NCBI RefSeq assembly: GCF_022867795.2
Contig: NZ_CP107006.1
Location: forward strand, 1,612,001 to 1,676,000
Direction: 5' to 3'
DNA from: Chitinophaga horti
GTDB taxonomy: Bacteria > Bacteroidota > Bacteroidia > Chitinophagales > Chitinophagaceae
Length of the DNA: 64,000 bases
Made by a program: the position numbers and the translations under genes. The first letter of the stretch is position 1; each line of letters starts with the position of its first letter. Below the pieces are notes generated by a model. That model was not told the DNA's origin. It saw nothing but the letters and a program-made list of their open reading frames with translations, and ran no database searches. Below, one piece after another: positions 17,045 to 26,396 of the stretch.

Positions 17045-20000
17045 GTGCGAAACCCGATCCAGATAGGCAAGTTGACGATCCTATGGTTACTGACCATATG
17101 CCTGTCCGCATCCGCGCAGGAGAAGAGTTATATTTTTGATGGCTACAGCGTAAACGACGGACTTTCCCAAAGCAGCGTGCTGAGTATCATCCAGGACCAG
17201 GAAGATTTCATCTGGTTCTCCACCGGCGACGGTATTAACCAGTTTGACGGTTATGTGTTCAACGAATACCGTGCAAATCCTACATTTAAAAAAGATGGCC
17301 AGAAGCAGAAAGGCAGCCTGTTATACGGTTCCGCCGGTAAAGGCCGCTCGGTGATCAACATATTCGGCATTGGGGGTACCCGCAACTATCGCTTTTACCG
17401 CGATAAACGCCGCCAGTTACTCGTTTCGCACAACCACGGCATCAGCCTGTACGACCGTTACCGCAACGTGTTCCGCAATGTGTTCGTGGATACGAGTTAT
17501 GTAAATGAACATGAGCGCGACTTCGGCGAAAAGTTCACCATCCTCGGGGAAGATTCCGCCAGCCTGTACGTCTGGCGCCCGTTGAAAGGCATTTATGTGC
17601 TGGACAATAAGGACTTCGAAGTAAAAAAGCTGATCCTCTATCCCCCCGATTACCAGAAGCGCAAAATGACGCCGCTGGCCGCCGTGAAGGATGGCTACCA
17701 TATCTGGTTCAACTTCCAGTCCGGCGAAATGCTGCGTATGGACTTGTCTACCGCACGTTATGCCACCCTGTGCATCCCCACCGTGATCGGGCAGCCTGTC
17801 GTAAAAGTAATGGGAGCAGACTCGCTGTTACTCGTCAGTAACGGTCACATCACCGTGTATAACAAGAAAACAAACCGCTACACCGATCTGCCGTTCGACG
17901 TGCGTAACATATATGGCGTGCCGTTTATGCCCACCGCCGTGGAATTCGACAGTGAACATAACGTTTGGATCGGCGGAAACAATGGTATATTGATCTACGA
18001 CCTGTCGCGCAACGAGATCGTCAAACATATTGTGAGCTTTAATACCGTGGAGTCGCGGTCCTTCAACTTCGTATTCAGCCTGTACCGTGATGGTGCGGAT
18101 AACATGTGGGTGGGGCTGGATGGCGATGGCGTGAAGAAGTACAGTCCGCATAAGAAAGTATTTAACCTGTACCGGTCGCCCTACATCACCCACAGTATGA
18201 CCAAGGCGATCTACAAACATGAAGACGGCCGCCTGTACGTAGGACTTTTCCAGGACGGGCTCGACATCTTCGAGAAAGGAGGGAAGTTCCTCAAACGTAT
18301 TTCCAACGAACAAACGCCCGGTAAGTTTCCTGCGGCCGACCTGCACGCGATCTGCCGTGAAGACCACGACCGGCTGTGGCTGCACTTCCGCAATGCTATT
18401 GGTTTATTTGAAGTGGAGAGCGAAGAGTTTAGAGACCTGACAGCCAAGGTAAATGCGTTGGGTGTTCCGGAACAGCGCGACGCGAACCCCTTTGTGGCCA
18501 AACGTTCCAACGGGGAAGTGTATTTTAACTGGGGCGAATACCTGCTCATGTTCACCACCGCCGACAAAGGTTACAACGCCGCAATCGTGCACCGTTTCGA
18601 TGGTGAAAACCTAAGTTGCTTTTTTGAGGATTTCTTCGGCACCGTATATATTGGTACAAAAGCCGGCATCTATTATAAAACACCCGATAACAGCAACTGG
18701 AACAGCATATCGCTGCCTGCAGGCGCAGAGGTAAAGTCTATCAACAAAAACGCCCACAAACAGTTGCTGGTGGCCACGAACAAAGGCCTGTTCATGTTCG
18801 ATAACAATCACCGCATCATCAAACATTATAACAGTTATGACTATCCGGATATTGTAAACGACTACATGTACGGCGTGCTGCTCGACGACAAAGATCGTAT
18901 CTGGGTAAGCAGCAATCGTGGCCTGTTCCAGATCAATCCTGCGGCGAAAGACAGCATCATCGTTTACAACCATGAAGATGGCTTGCAGTCTAACGAATTT
19001 AACACCGGCTCTTACTATAAATCCGTAGACGGAGAACTGTTCTTCGGCGGCATACGTGGCGTAAACGGGTTTTACCCGCGTAACCTCGTTAACAACAAGT
19101 ATCCGTCCCGCGTGGTCATCCGCCGCCTCGAAGTGCTGGACAAACCCTTCGCGTCGGATACCAATATCGCTTTACTGAAAAAGGTTTCACTCGCTTATAA
19201 CCAAAATACCATCGCAATCGAGTACGTGCCGCTGGAGTATACCAATCCATTAAAAAACCGGGTGAAGTACATGCTGGAAGGTGCGGACGAAGACTGGCTG
19301 AACGCCGGCAACCAGCGTATGGCACGTTATACCAACCTGGCGCCGGGGCACTACGTATTTAAAGTAAAAGCCTGTAACAACGACGGCATCTGGAACGAAG
19401 AGCCAACCACCCTGGAAATCAATATCAAAATACCTTTCTGGCAATCGCTTTGGTTCCGCTTCCTGTTGCTGCTGCTGGTATTAGGCGGCGCTTACTACCT
19501 GTCGGCCTTGTACCTCGAGTATAAGATCAGGAATGAGAAGTTGAAACTGGAGAAAGAGCAGGCGGTAGACCAGGAAAGGGCGCGTATCTCCAGCGATATG
19601 CATGATGATCTCGGGTCCGGGTTAAGTACCATTCGTTTGCTGAGTGAGATTGCCAAACGGAAAATCAAAGACAGTGGTCAGACCAAAGAGATCGAACGTA
19701 TTTCTGAAGCGGCCGGGGAGCTGGTGGACAAAATGAGTGAGATCATCTGGGCGATGAACTCTTCAAACGACTCCTTGGCTAACCTGCTGGCTTATATCCG
19801 CAGTTTTGCCGCCGACTTCCTTGAACATGCGCATATCAAACACCACTTTATCATCCCCGAAAATATTCCCAATATCAAATTGAGCGGGGGGACCAGGCGT
19901 AATATCTACCTGGCCGTGAAGGAATCTTTGCACAACGTAATGAAACACGCACAGGCAACCGAGGTGATGATTGAGGTGAATGTGCAAAAAAATATGATGA

Positions 20001-20161
20001 TCAGGATTAAGGATAATGGAAAGGGCTTCGACCCCGAAAAGGTACGCCTGTTCGGCAACGGGCTGAAAAACATACAGAAGCGTATGGAGGTGGTTGGTGG
20101 TCAGGCCCAGATATTTTCCGAAAATGGTACAACAGTTTTGTTAGATATACCATTAAATTAA
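17045..20161 (+). CDS. Two-component regulator-propeller sensor histidine kinase
   Basis: A 1038-residue membrane sensor kinase. A signal peptide (cleaved near SASAQ) is followed by periplasmic regulator-propeller repeats (about 30-700), a Y_Y_Y domain (about 730-795) and one membrane helix (about 800-822). The cytosolic part has a HisKA_3 domain with phospho-acceptor H853 in DMHDDLGSG and a HATPase_c domain (NIYLAVKESLHN, DNGKGF, GNGLKN). This class senses periplasmic ligands, often glycans, and signals to NarL-type regulators; such a regulator is the next gene. The start codon is GTG, needed to give the signal peptide. Its ligand is not evident. Confidence 0.93.
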   Translation: MRNPIQIGKLTILWLLTICLSASAQEKSYIFDGYSVNDGLSQSSVLSIIQDQEDFIWFSTGDGINQFDGYVFNEYRANPTFKKDGQKQKGSLLYGSAGKGRSVINIFGIGGTRNYRFYRDKRRQLLVSHNHGISLYDRYRNVFRNVFVDTSYVNEHERDFGEKFTILGEDSASLYVWRPLKGIYVLDNKDFEVKKLILYPPDYQKRKMTPLAAVKDGYHIWFNFQSGEMLRMDLSTARYATLCIPTVIGQPVVKVMGADSLLLVSNGHITVYNKKTNRYTDLPFDVRNIYGVPFMPTAVEFDSEHNVWIGGNNGILIYDLSRNEIVKHIVSFNTVESRSFNFVFSLYRDGADNMWVGLDGDGVKKYSPHKKVFNLYRSPYITHSMTKAIYKHEDGRLYVGLFQDGLDIFEKGGKFLKRISNEQTPGKFPAADLHAICREDHDRLWLHFRNAIGLFEVESEEFRDLTAKVNALGVPEQRDANPFVAKRSNGEVYFNWGEYLLMFTTADKGYNAAIVHRFDGENLSCFFEDFFGTVYIGTKAGIYYKTPDNSNWNSISLPAGAEVKSINKNAHKQLLVATNKGLFMFDNNHRIIKHYNSYDYPDIVNDYMYGVLLDDKDRIWVSSNRGLFQINPAAKDSIIVYNHEDGLQSNEFNTGSYYKSVDGELFFGGIRGVNGFYPRNLVNNKYPSRVVIRRLEVLDKPFASDTNIALLKKVSLAYNQNTIAIEYVPLEYTNPLKNRVKYMLEGADEDWLNAGNQRMARYTNLAPGHYVFKVKACNNDGIWNEEPTTLEINIKIPFWQSLWFRFLLLLLVLGGAYYLSALYLEYKIRNEKLKLEKEQAVDQERARISSDMHDDLGSGLSTIRLLSEIAKRKIKDSGQTKEIERISEAAGELVDKMSEIIWAMNSSNDSLANLLAYIRSFAADFLEHAHIKHHFIIPENIPNIKLSGGTRRNIYLAVKESLHNVMKHAQATEVMIEVNVQKNMMIRIKDNGKGFDPEKVRLFGNGLKNIQKRMEVVGGQAQIFSENGTTVLLDIPLN

Positions 20162-20245
20162 TATAAATTTGTTTCTAATAACATTTACGTGTTATTCCTG
20201 TTAAATCCTAAAGATGGTATATTCGAAAAAAAGCTCCCAAATAGC

Positions 20246-20875
20246 ATGGATATCATTTCTGTAGCTATCGTAGAAGATAATCATGATATCCGTACGGCCA
20301 TGGAGTTGTTGATCAATGGTTCTGAAGGATATGCGTGTATTGGTGCGTTCAATAATGCCGAGATGGCCCTGGAGCGTGTTCCACATTTGTTGCCCAATGT
20401 AGTACTGATGGATTTTAACCTTCCCGGTATGAATGGCATTGAGTGTATAGCCCGCCTCAAAGCCGAGTATCCAGACATGCAGTTTATGATGCTCACGGTA
20501 TATGAGGACGACGATAAGATCTTCATGGCCCTGGAAGCAGGCGCCAGCGGTTACATTTTAAAGAAAACATCTCCCGGCGAGTTGCTGGACGCGATCCGTG
20601 ATCTGCACGACGGCGGTTCTCCTATGAGCTCGCAGATCGCGCGTAGGGTAGTAGCCTATTTCCAGAAACAAGCGAAGCCTAACCCGGCCCTGGAAGCGCT
20701 CACCTCCCGTGAAAAGGAAATACTCGACCAGCTGTCGAAAGGCTTCCTGTACAAGGAGATCGCCAGCAACCTGTTTATCAGTATTGAAACCGTGCGCCGG
20801 CACGTACATAACATTTATGAGAAATTACACGTGCGGAGTCGTACCGATGCCGTGAATAAGTACTTTAACAGGTAA
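20246..20875 (+). CDS. NarL/FixJ-family response regulator
   Basis: A 209-residue regulator with a receiver domain (phospho-acceptor D56 in VVLMDFNLPGMNG, conserved acidic pair at VEDN, Thr/Lys at MLTVYE and LKKTSP) and a C-terminal LuxR-type HTH (LTSREKEIL to VRRHVHNIYEKL). It follows the propeller kinase by 84 bases and is its presumed partner, since HisKA_3 kinases pair with NarL-type regulators. ATG 20246 begins a standard receiver domain; a GTG at 20189 would add 19 residues with no family support. A strong terminator follows. Confidence 0.93.
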   Translation: MDIISVAIVEDNHDIRTAMELLINGSEGYACIGAFNNAEMALERVPHLLPNVVLMDFNLPGMNGIECIARLKAEYPDMQFMMLTVYEDDDKIFMALEAGASGYILKKTSPGELLDAIRDLHDGGSPMSSQIARRVVAYFQKQAKPNPALEALTSREKEILDQLSKGFLYKEIASNLFISIETVRRHVHNIYEKLHVRSRTDAVNKYFNR

Positions 20876-20894
20876 TTTCCTGTTTATGATAATG

Positions 20895-20929
20895 AAAGAG
20901 GCTGTCTCATACGAGCAGCCTCTTTTTTT
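20895..20929. terminator. Bidirectional terminator between convergent genes
   Basis: AAAGAGGCTG (20895-20904) pairs with CAGCCTCTTT (20916-20925), followed by a T tract to 20929. It serves the response regulator and overlaps the stop region of the leftward gene at 20928. Confidence 0.9.
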
Positions 20930-21905
20930 ATTCCAGTACCAATTGGCCCTGTTTGAATATCGTCGTCCATTCTTTTACAAAAGCGGCCGGTAATGTTTTG
21001 TGCGGGAGAGAGGCGGAAGCAACGTGAAAATTTGTTTTCCCTTGTACGATGTAATATACCTCGGCGATCTGGCGGCCGTCTGACGGTTTCACATTTTCAA
21101 GTTGCAGCAGCGCCCAGATGTTACCAGGTGTATTTGATTTTTCGAGCACAGTAAATTTCGCGCTGGGTTGTTGCAGCAGTACGCTGCCATTTAATGTAGC
21201 AATGGCTTGTTCCACCGAGTCCACCTGGCTATTCTTCCACGCCAGTACGTTAATCGCCAGCTGCCAGTTATCGATCGTTTGACCATTAGGCAGCCAGCGT
21301 GTGCGGAGTATCTCTGTATTTTCCATATAGCTTTGCTGGCGCAGGTTTACAGTAGCGGGGAAGGTGAGATGCAGGCGTTCTTCCTTTACAGCATCACCGT
21401 GCCGGAAAGATTCGGCGATCGTGTGAAATAAAGCCGTGGAGGAAGCCCCATAACTTTGCGGGGCGGCACCTACGAGGATGTAACAGCCATTATCGTCGGT
21501 GGAAAGATACGTGGTAGACAACATGGGCGTATCGGTAACATGATTGTTCGACGTTACATCCAGCCAAACCATGTGCTGTCCATACATGAACACCGAACCC
21601 GAGTCAACCAGTTTGCCGTTCTTTCTACCCGGAATGCTGTTCACGACTTCTGTTACCACCTGTTCCATCGTCGGGTTGGGGAAGGGGACGTAGTTGATTG
21701 ATAAATTGCATCGTCCCGAGAACCTGGGCTGCGCTGTGTCGGTTTGCCAGGCGAAGAATTTTCCCTTCGCCGGCTCGCGCTGAAACTGCCAGCCTGTGGG
21801 TAAGCCGATGGAAAAGTTGTCGGTGGTGTCTTTTACAATGATTAGTTCCTGCGCTTGCGTAACGACAGCCTGCAGCAGGTATATAATAATAAAGAGCCGT
21901 TTCAT
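20928..21905 (-). CDS. Secreted protein with DcrB/PsbP-like domain, paralogue of the next gene
   Basis: A 325-residue protein with a signal peptide (about 1-18, VVTQAQ). Residues about 25-170 contain a domain opening FSIGLPTGWQFQ, closely matching the neighbour gene (YTISVPEGWRYL) and reminiscent of the DcrB/PsbP-like fold. Both copies then share the pattern K/RG-x-FFAW. A second half (about 175-325) appears to be a diverged repeat of the same fold. No catalytic residues can be named. It follows the paralogue at 21923 by 17 bases and is probably co-transcribed with it. Function unknown; the fold suggestion is an inference from a short motif. Confidence 0.7.
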   Translation of the reverse strand: MKRLFIIIYLLQAVVTQAQELIIVKDTTDNFSIGLPTGWQFQREPAKGKFFAWQTDTAQPRFSGRCNLSINYVPFPNPTMEQVVTEVVNSIPGRKNGKLVDSGSVFMYGQHMVWLDVTSNNHVTDTPMLSTTYLSTDDNGCYILVGAAPQSYGASSTALFHTIAESFRHGDAVKEERLHLTFPATVNLRQQSYMENTEILRTRWLPNGQTIDNWQLAINVLAWKNSQVDSVEQAIATLNGSVLLQQPSAKFTVLEKSNTPGNIWALLQLENVKPSDGRQIAEVYYIVQGKTNFHVASASLPHKTLPAAFVKEWTTIFKQGQLVLE

Positions 21906-21922
21906 TTTCGGATGGGTAAGGT

Positions 21923-22450
21923 TTAAGGATTTGTAGGCACGATCGAAATGCCCATGAACTTAAAGATCGAAAACATGTAAGCGCTACCGGCATTGTCAGG
22001 CGCGGTACCTTCGAAAATAAAACTTTGATTTTTAAACTGATGCAACACGATAGTCGACTGCCATCGGCTGCTATCCTCCGCATCCACGTAGCGCGAAAAC
22101 ATCACAAATGCCTGCCGGCCGTTGAGGTTAACGGTGGCAGAATCGAGTATCTCCGCTTTCAGGTCCTTTTTTATATAGGAAATCTCGTGCCTTATCAATT
22201 CAGAAAGGGAGTGATCAAAATTAAGGATGGCAAGCGTTGCGACTTCCATTCCGATGTCTGGTTTATCTGTGCTCACCGGCCGCCATGCCTCGAAAGATCC
22301 GCGTTCCGGTTTGGTCAAATACCGCCAGCCCTCCGGCACCGAGATGGTATAAGCATCGGTAGTGTCGGTAATGCGATGGAACTTCTGTTCTTTTTGTGCG
22401 TTGACAGCAAGCGTAATCAGCAGCAGGGTAGTGGTCAGCAGGTATTTCAT
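21923..22450 (-). CDS. Secreted protein with DcrB/PsbP-like domain
   Basis: A 175-residue protein with a signal peptide (MKYLLTTTLLLITLAVNAQ). The mature part opens with FHRITDTTDAYTISVPEGW, the same pattern as the downstream paralogue at 20928 (IVKDTTDNFSIGLPTGW), pointing to tandem duplication. Later segments (GRQAFVMFSRY, FEGTAPDNAG) are typical of DcrB/PsbP-like secreted proteins. It is the first gene of a two-gene leftward unit. Function unknown. Confidence 0.7.
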   Translation of the reverse strand: MKYLLTTTLLLITLAVNAQKEQKFHRITDTTDAYTISVPEGWRYLTKPERGSFEAWRPVSTDKPDIGMEVATLAILNFDHSLSELIRHEISYIKKDLKAEILDSATVNLNGRQAFVMFSRYVDAEDSSRWQSTIVLHQFKNQSFIFEGTAPDNAGSAYMFSIFKFMGISIVPTNP

Positions 22451-22565
22451 CAGTTATAGTTCGTCCACCAAAGAAACGAAAAAAGGGAAAAATCCGCAGA
22501 TATTTCCCTTCCAAACAGGTAATGCTGTTTCGCAAATAGATGGACAAATAGGTAAAGTTCGTTCG

Positions 22566-22685
22566 CTAGTGTGCCAATTTAGGTTTGTGAAGCAATTTCT
22601 GAACGTATTTGCGCATAAAATGCACCATCAATACGACGGAGGCGATAGAAAGGCACGCCAGTTTGAACAGTAAGCCGGTTTTCAT
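22566..22685 (-). CDS. Small basic single-pass membrane protein, 39 residues
   Basis: A short frame encoding a peptide that opens MKTGLLFKLACLSIASVVLM, followed by VHFMRKYVQKLLHKP and a short end. One hydrophobic helix (about 5-23) is followed by a strongly basic amphipathic tail. The architecture is nearly the same as that of the neighbour at 22751-22906. No family is recognised. Its reality rests on this shared design and on the lack of any other gene here, so confidence is moderate. Confidence 0.45.
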   Translation of the reverse strand: MKTGLLFKLACLSIASVVLMVHFMRKYVQKLLHKPKLAH

Positions 22686-22750
22686 AGGAATAGGGATTTA
22701 TAGGATATGGATAAATAACTGAAGGGAAATTTGTGCGGAACGCACTCGTA

Positions 22751-22906
22751 TCAACGCATCATCTGCCATGCATCAAATTTTTGCATGAGGCGGATGAACA
22801 AGTCTTTAAATCTGTACATAGATGCCTGTTCTCTTTTTACAATATAGGTGATCAATAATGCAACCATCAGAACAGAGAACACCAGGGAAAAAAATAATAG
22901 CTTCAT
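22751..22906 (-). CDS. Small membrane protein, 51 residues
   Basis: Begins MKLLFFSLVFSVLMVALLIT, a single membrane helix at about 3-22, then YIVKREQ and a basic amphipathic tail with FKDLFIRLMQKFDAW. It lies 65 bases upstream of the similar 39-residue gene and on the same strand. The pair may be a two-gene unit of small membrane proteins. The alternation of hydrophobic and basic residues in the tail suggests membrane-surface binding. No family recognised. Confidence 0.5.
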   Translation of the reverse strand: MKLLFFSLVFSVLMVALLITYIVKREQASMYRFKDLFIRLMQKFDAWQMMR

Positions 22907-23062
22907 AGAATAAGGTTTTTCTGTTGTTAGAAGTTCGATATTGTAAATATAGAGATATTAATCATATAAACTAATTTTTGCATGGAATTTATTTTGAAGG
23001 CATAAAGTCTACACAAAAGTGTTATCATGAGGCAGATTTGTTGCGACGTGTATAAATTTCAC

Positions 23063-23139
23063 TTGGCATATTCGGGTAATCCTTTATTTTTGCCATTAAC
23101 CGGATTTTGCTAAAAGATTTAGTATTTGGCATATATTTG
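23063..23139 (+). promoter_or_regulatory. Two tandem promoters for the topoisomerase IV operon
   Basis: P1: TTG 23063-23065, 19-base spacer, TATTTTTG 23085-23092. P2: TTG 23107-23109, 22-base spacer, TATATTTG 23132-23139. Both -7 boxes are perfect TAnnTTTG matches. Leaders would be about 115 and 70 bases. Confidence 0.6.
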
Positions 23140-23214
23140 ATGGTCGGGAAGCGGCTGGCTTAAATCGTAACCCCTTCATCTTCAATAAAAGGAAAAAGAA
23201 ATAAACGCAGTAAT

Positions 23215-25107
23215 ATGGCAACGGATAACAAAGATTTATTTGCCGCCTATACGGAAGACTCGATACGATCACTTGACTGGCGCGAGCACATAAGGCTTCG
23301 CCCCGGTATGTACATCGGTAAACTGGGCGATGGTTCCAGCATGGACGATGGTATCTATATCTTACTAAAAGAGGTGGTGGATAACTGTATCGATGAGCAC
23401 ACGATGGGCTTTGGTAAACAGGTAGATATTAAAGTTACCGAGCATACTGTGACGGTAAGGGATTATGGCCGTGGCATTCCCCTCGGAAAGGTGGTAGATG
23501 TGGTGAGCAAGATCAATACCGGCGCCAAATACGATAGCCGTGCTTTCCAGAAATCGGTGGGACTCAACGGTGTAGGTACCAAAGCGGTGAACGCCCTGGC
23601 CAGCTACTTCAAGGTGCAGTCCGTAAGAGATGGTAAAATGAAAGTGGCGGAGTTTGACCGGGGTAACCTGATCAAAGAACATAAAGAGACGGCCACCACA
23701 GAACCCAACGGCACTTATGTCACTTTCACACCCGATGATACTGTATTTAAGAACTATCATTATATACCTGAGTTCCTGGAAAACCAGATGTGGAACTATT
23801 GTTTCCTCAACGCTGGTTTAACCATCAACTTCAATGGTAAAAAATATGTGTCGAAGAATGGTCTGCTCGACCTGCTCCAACGTAAAACGAATGCGGAGGA
23901 CCTGCGTTACCCGATCATTCACCTGAAAGGGGAGGACATCGAGGTGGCCATTACCCACGAAAACTCTTACGGCGAGGAATATTACTCGTTCGTAAACGGT
24001 CAGCATACAACCCAGGGCGGTACGCACCTGGCGGCTTTCCGCGAGGCTTTTGTAAAAACGATCCGTGATTTTTATAAGAAGGATTATGATGCTACAGACA
24101 TTCGTGCTTCCATTTGTGCGGCGGTGTCCGTGAGGGTACAGGAGCCGGTGTTTGAATCGCAGACCAAGACCAAACTGGGCTCTCTCGTAGTGTATGAGGG
24201 AGGTCCTTCCATGAAAGCATTTGTGCTGGAGTTCCTCAGCAAACAGCTGGATGACTTCCTGCATAAGAATTCGGCGGTGGCCGAGGCCATGAAAAAACGG
24301 ATAGAGCAGAGTGAGAGAGAGCGTAAAGAACTGGCCGGCATCAAGAAACTCGCGAACGAGCGCGCAAAAAAAGCGAATCTTCATAATAAGAAGTTACGTG
24401 ACTGCCGCATACACATGAACGAGGAAGCAACCGGTAAAGACAAGGCAGAACAGGAAGCGAAACGGCTGGACACAACGATCTTCATTACTGAGGGTGACTC
24501 TGCGAGCGGTTCCATCACTAAATCCCGCAACGTGGAAACACAGGCGGTGTTTAGCTTACGTGGTAAACCGCTGAACAGCTTTGGTCTTACCAAAAAGATC
24601 GTTTATGAGAACGAGGAGTTTAACCTGCTTCAACACGCATTGAACATTGAAGAAGGCCTGGAAGGCTTACGTTATAATAATATCGTAATGGCAACCGATG
24701 CTGACGTTGACGGTATGCACATCCGCCTGCTGTTACTGACGTTCTTCCTGCAGTTTTTCCCTGACCTGGTGAAGAATGGCCACGTTTATGTATTGGAAAC
24801 GCCGCTGTTCCGCGTACGCAACAAACAGGAAACCATCTATTGTTATTCTGAAGAAGAAAAACAGAAAGCAGTGAAGAAGCTGGGCAACAAACCCGAGATC
24901 ACGCGCTTTAAAGGATTAGGTGAGATTTCTCCCGAGGAGTTTGGCATGTTCATCAACGAAAACATGCGCAAAGAACCGATCATTCTCAGCACCGATACAC
25001 ATATCCAGAAACTGCTGGAATATTACATGGGCAAAAACACCCAGGACCGCCAGGAGTTTATCATCGGCAACCTGCGTTACGAGAAAGACCTTATCGAAGA
25101 AGTTTAA
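23215..25107 (+). CDS. parE: DNA topoisomerase IV subunit B
   Basis: ATPase subunit of the type IIA topoisomerase that decatenates daughter chromosomes. The GHKL ATPase motifs are [11 protein letters not shown] and DYGRGIPLG, the transducer follows, and the TOPRIM domain has EGDSASGS (E426) and the metal-binding aspartates 495, 497 and 499 in DADVDG. Length is 630 residues, ParE-like. The partner parC lies 1.3 kb downstream in the same direction, separated by two small genes whose spacing indicates one operon. The ATG at 23215 follows two tandem promoters. Confidence 0.95.
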   Translation: MATDNKDLFAAYTEDSIRSLDWREHIRLRPGMYIGKLGDGSSMDDGIYILLKEVVDNCIDEHTMGFGKQVDIKVTEHTVTVRDYGRGIPLGKVVDVVSKINTGAKYDSRAFQKSVGLNGVGTKAVNALASYFKVQSVRDGKMKVAEFDRGNLIKEHKETATTEPNGTYVTFTPDDTVFKNYHYIPEFLENQMWNYCFLNAGLTINFNGKKYVSKNGLLDLLQRKTNAEDLRYPIIHLKGEDIEVAITHENSYGEEYYSFVNGQHTTQGGTHLAAFREAFVKTIRDFYKKDYDATDIRASICAAVSVRVQEPVFESQTKTKLGSLVVYEGGPSMKAFVLEFLSKQLDDFLHKNSAVAEAMKKRIEQSERERKELAGIKKLANERAKKANLHNKKLRDCRIHMNEEATGKDKAEQEAKRLDTTIFITEGDSASGSITKSRNVETQAVFSLRGKPLNSFGLTKKIVYENEEFNLLQHALNIEEGLEGLRYNNIVMATDADVDGMHIRLLLLTFFLQFFPDLVKNGHVYVLETPLFRVRNKQETIYCYSEEEKQKAVKKLGNKPEITRFKGLGEISPEEFGMFINENMRKEPIILSTDTHIQKLLEYYMGKNTQDRQEFIIGNLRYEKDLIEEV

Positions 25108-25119
25108 ACGTACAATATA

Positions 25120-25986
25120 GTGGTATTACATATCGTATTCGGCCAATCGTCCGCCGCTAGTTTAAAAGCGGCTTTTGAGCTGGACCCGTTACTAGAGGGC
25201 GAGTTACTTTGTTTTGAAGACGATTTGTCCGTAGGGCCCCTGTTCATCCTGGACACACCAGATGGACGATCGGCCCGCAAACAATGGTGGAACCAGGTAC
25301 TGGATGTGCCTGTTCCCGTTATAGATCCCGAAGCACCTGCGCCGGAACCCGTTCCGGAACCTGATCCCGTGAAGGAGCTGAAAGGCCGCCTGCGGGAAGA
25401 AGAAGAACTGGAAGTATGGATATGGGCCGGGCAAAATGCCACGGATGTATGCGGGTACTATTGGCTCGTGAGCCAGCTCGACCGTTTCGCTGGCCGCATT
25501 CACATCCTGTACCTCAACAACCTTCCTTTCCTGAATGAAAAGGGAGGGGTGTTTTACCCTACCCATCTGAGCCAGATACTGGCGAAAGAGTTCCTGAAAG
25601 CTAAGAAGTTAGTACGTGCCGTATCTACCGCCGAGTTTGAGCTGGACGGAGAAGAATGGCGCCGGCTCATGAATGAGAATGCGGGCGTCCGACTGCTGGA
25701 AGGTGGGAAGAAGATAAGGGGAGAAGCGGCTAATTTTTATGATAAAGACCTGGTGGCGCTGGCGACAAAAGAGTTCCAAAAGGCGTCTAAGGTGGTAACA
25801 GCAGTTACAGGTAAATTTAAATACCCGGTGATGGATCTGTTCCTCTCCTGGCGTTTGAAGGAGCTGGTGAAAATGGAAATACTCCAGGCGCGGGGTGAAT
25901 TAAAAACCATGCGTGACTTTGAGGTGAAAATACCGAGTGGCGAACTGGAATTTGAGGAAACGTCCAATACCGAAGATAATGGCTGA
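25120..25986 (+). CDS. DUF1835 domain protein
   Basis: A 288-residue cytosolic protein opening VLHIVFGQSSAASLKAAF, the hallmark of DUF1835, with the family's D-D-L-S-x-GPL and W segments after it. A C-terminal DUF3658-like helical region may follow. The start is a GTG 12 bases after the parE stop; it begins the domain exactly and no ATG is available. The stop overlaps the next gene's start by eight bases, so translation is probably coupled. The biochemical function of DUF1835 is not known. The residues 65-85 stretch is Pro/Glu-rich (PAPEPVPEPDP) and likely a linker. Confidence 0.87.
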   Translation: MVLHIVFGQSSAASLKAAFELDPLLEGELLCFEDDLSVGPLFILDTPDGRSARKQWWNQVLDVPVPVIDPEAPAPEPVPEPDPVKELKGRLREEEELEVWIWAGQNATDVCGYYWLVSQLDRFAGRIHILYLNNLPFLNEKGGVFYPTHLSQILAKEFLKAKKLVRAVSTAEFELDGEEWRRLMNENAGVRLLEGGKKIRGEAANFYDKDLVALATKEFQKASKVVTAVTGKFKYPVMDLFLSWRLKELVKMEILQARGELKTMRDFEVKIPSGELEFEETSNTEDNG

Positions 25987-26386
25987 TGTGAAGGTAACAG
26001 CGCTGGAAGTAACAGGTTCAGACGAGCGTGGCGCCAACTACAATTGGGAATGCGATCGTACGGGCACTTTTATGGTCTGTACCCGCAAGGCAGGATCAAC
26101 CAGTGGTCAGCACTATCATGAAGGGAAACGCGCATTTAAGGCCCCCGAAGTGCAGTACCTTGTGCATGGTATAGTGAAGGTACATTATTGTGGTCTTGAT
26201 CAAAAAATAATTGCCTCCGTTACTGTAGAAGCGCCTGCCCGTATAGAAATTCCGATCATGTTATGGCATGAAGTAGAAGCTATCACCGATTGCGTGCTGA
26301 TGGAAATGAACTCACTCGAAGATGTGCAGCAGGATTCTGTACGCATCTGGAGAAAAGATTTTGAAGAAAGGATTAAGACTTTATAA
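25979..26386 (+). CDS. Small cupin-fold protein
   Basis: A 135-residue single-domain protein. The cupin metal motif is visible as H-Y-H-E-G-K (GQHYHEGKRAFKAPEVQYLVHG), followed by a conserved-looking LWHEVEAI region where the second metal histidine sits. It may bind a metal and a small ligand; the substrate is not evident. ATG 25979 overlaps the DUF1835 gene by eight bases, which favours it over upstream in-frame starts inside that gene. The parC start lies 10 bases downstream. It is thus sandwiched in the topoisomerase IV operon. Confidence 0.8.
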   Translation: MADVKVTALEVTGSDERGANYNWECDRTGTFMVCTRKAGSTSGQHYHEGKRAFKAPEVQYLVHGIVKVHYCGLDQKIIASVTVEAPARIEIPIMLWHEVEAITDCVLMEMNSLEDVQQDSVRIWRKDFEERIKTL

Positions 26387-26396
26387 TAACACTATC

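Noticed and set aside
20189..20245. GTG start for the NarL-type regulator
   Set aside because: The added 19 residues do not belong to a receiver domain; ATG 20246 fits the family.
26322..26396. Longer parC starting inside the cupin gene
   Set aside because: The added residues come from the cupin gene in another frame; ATG 26397 begins the conserved ParC start.
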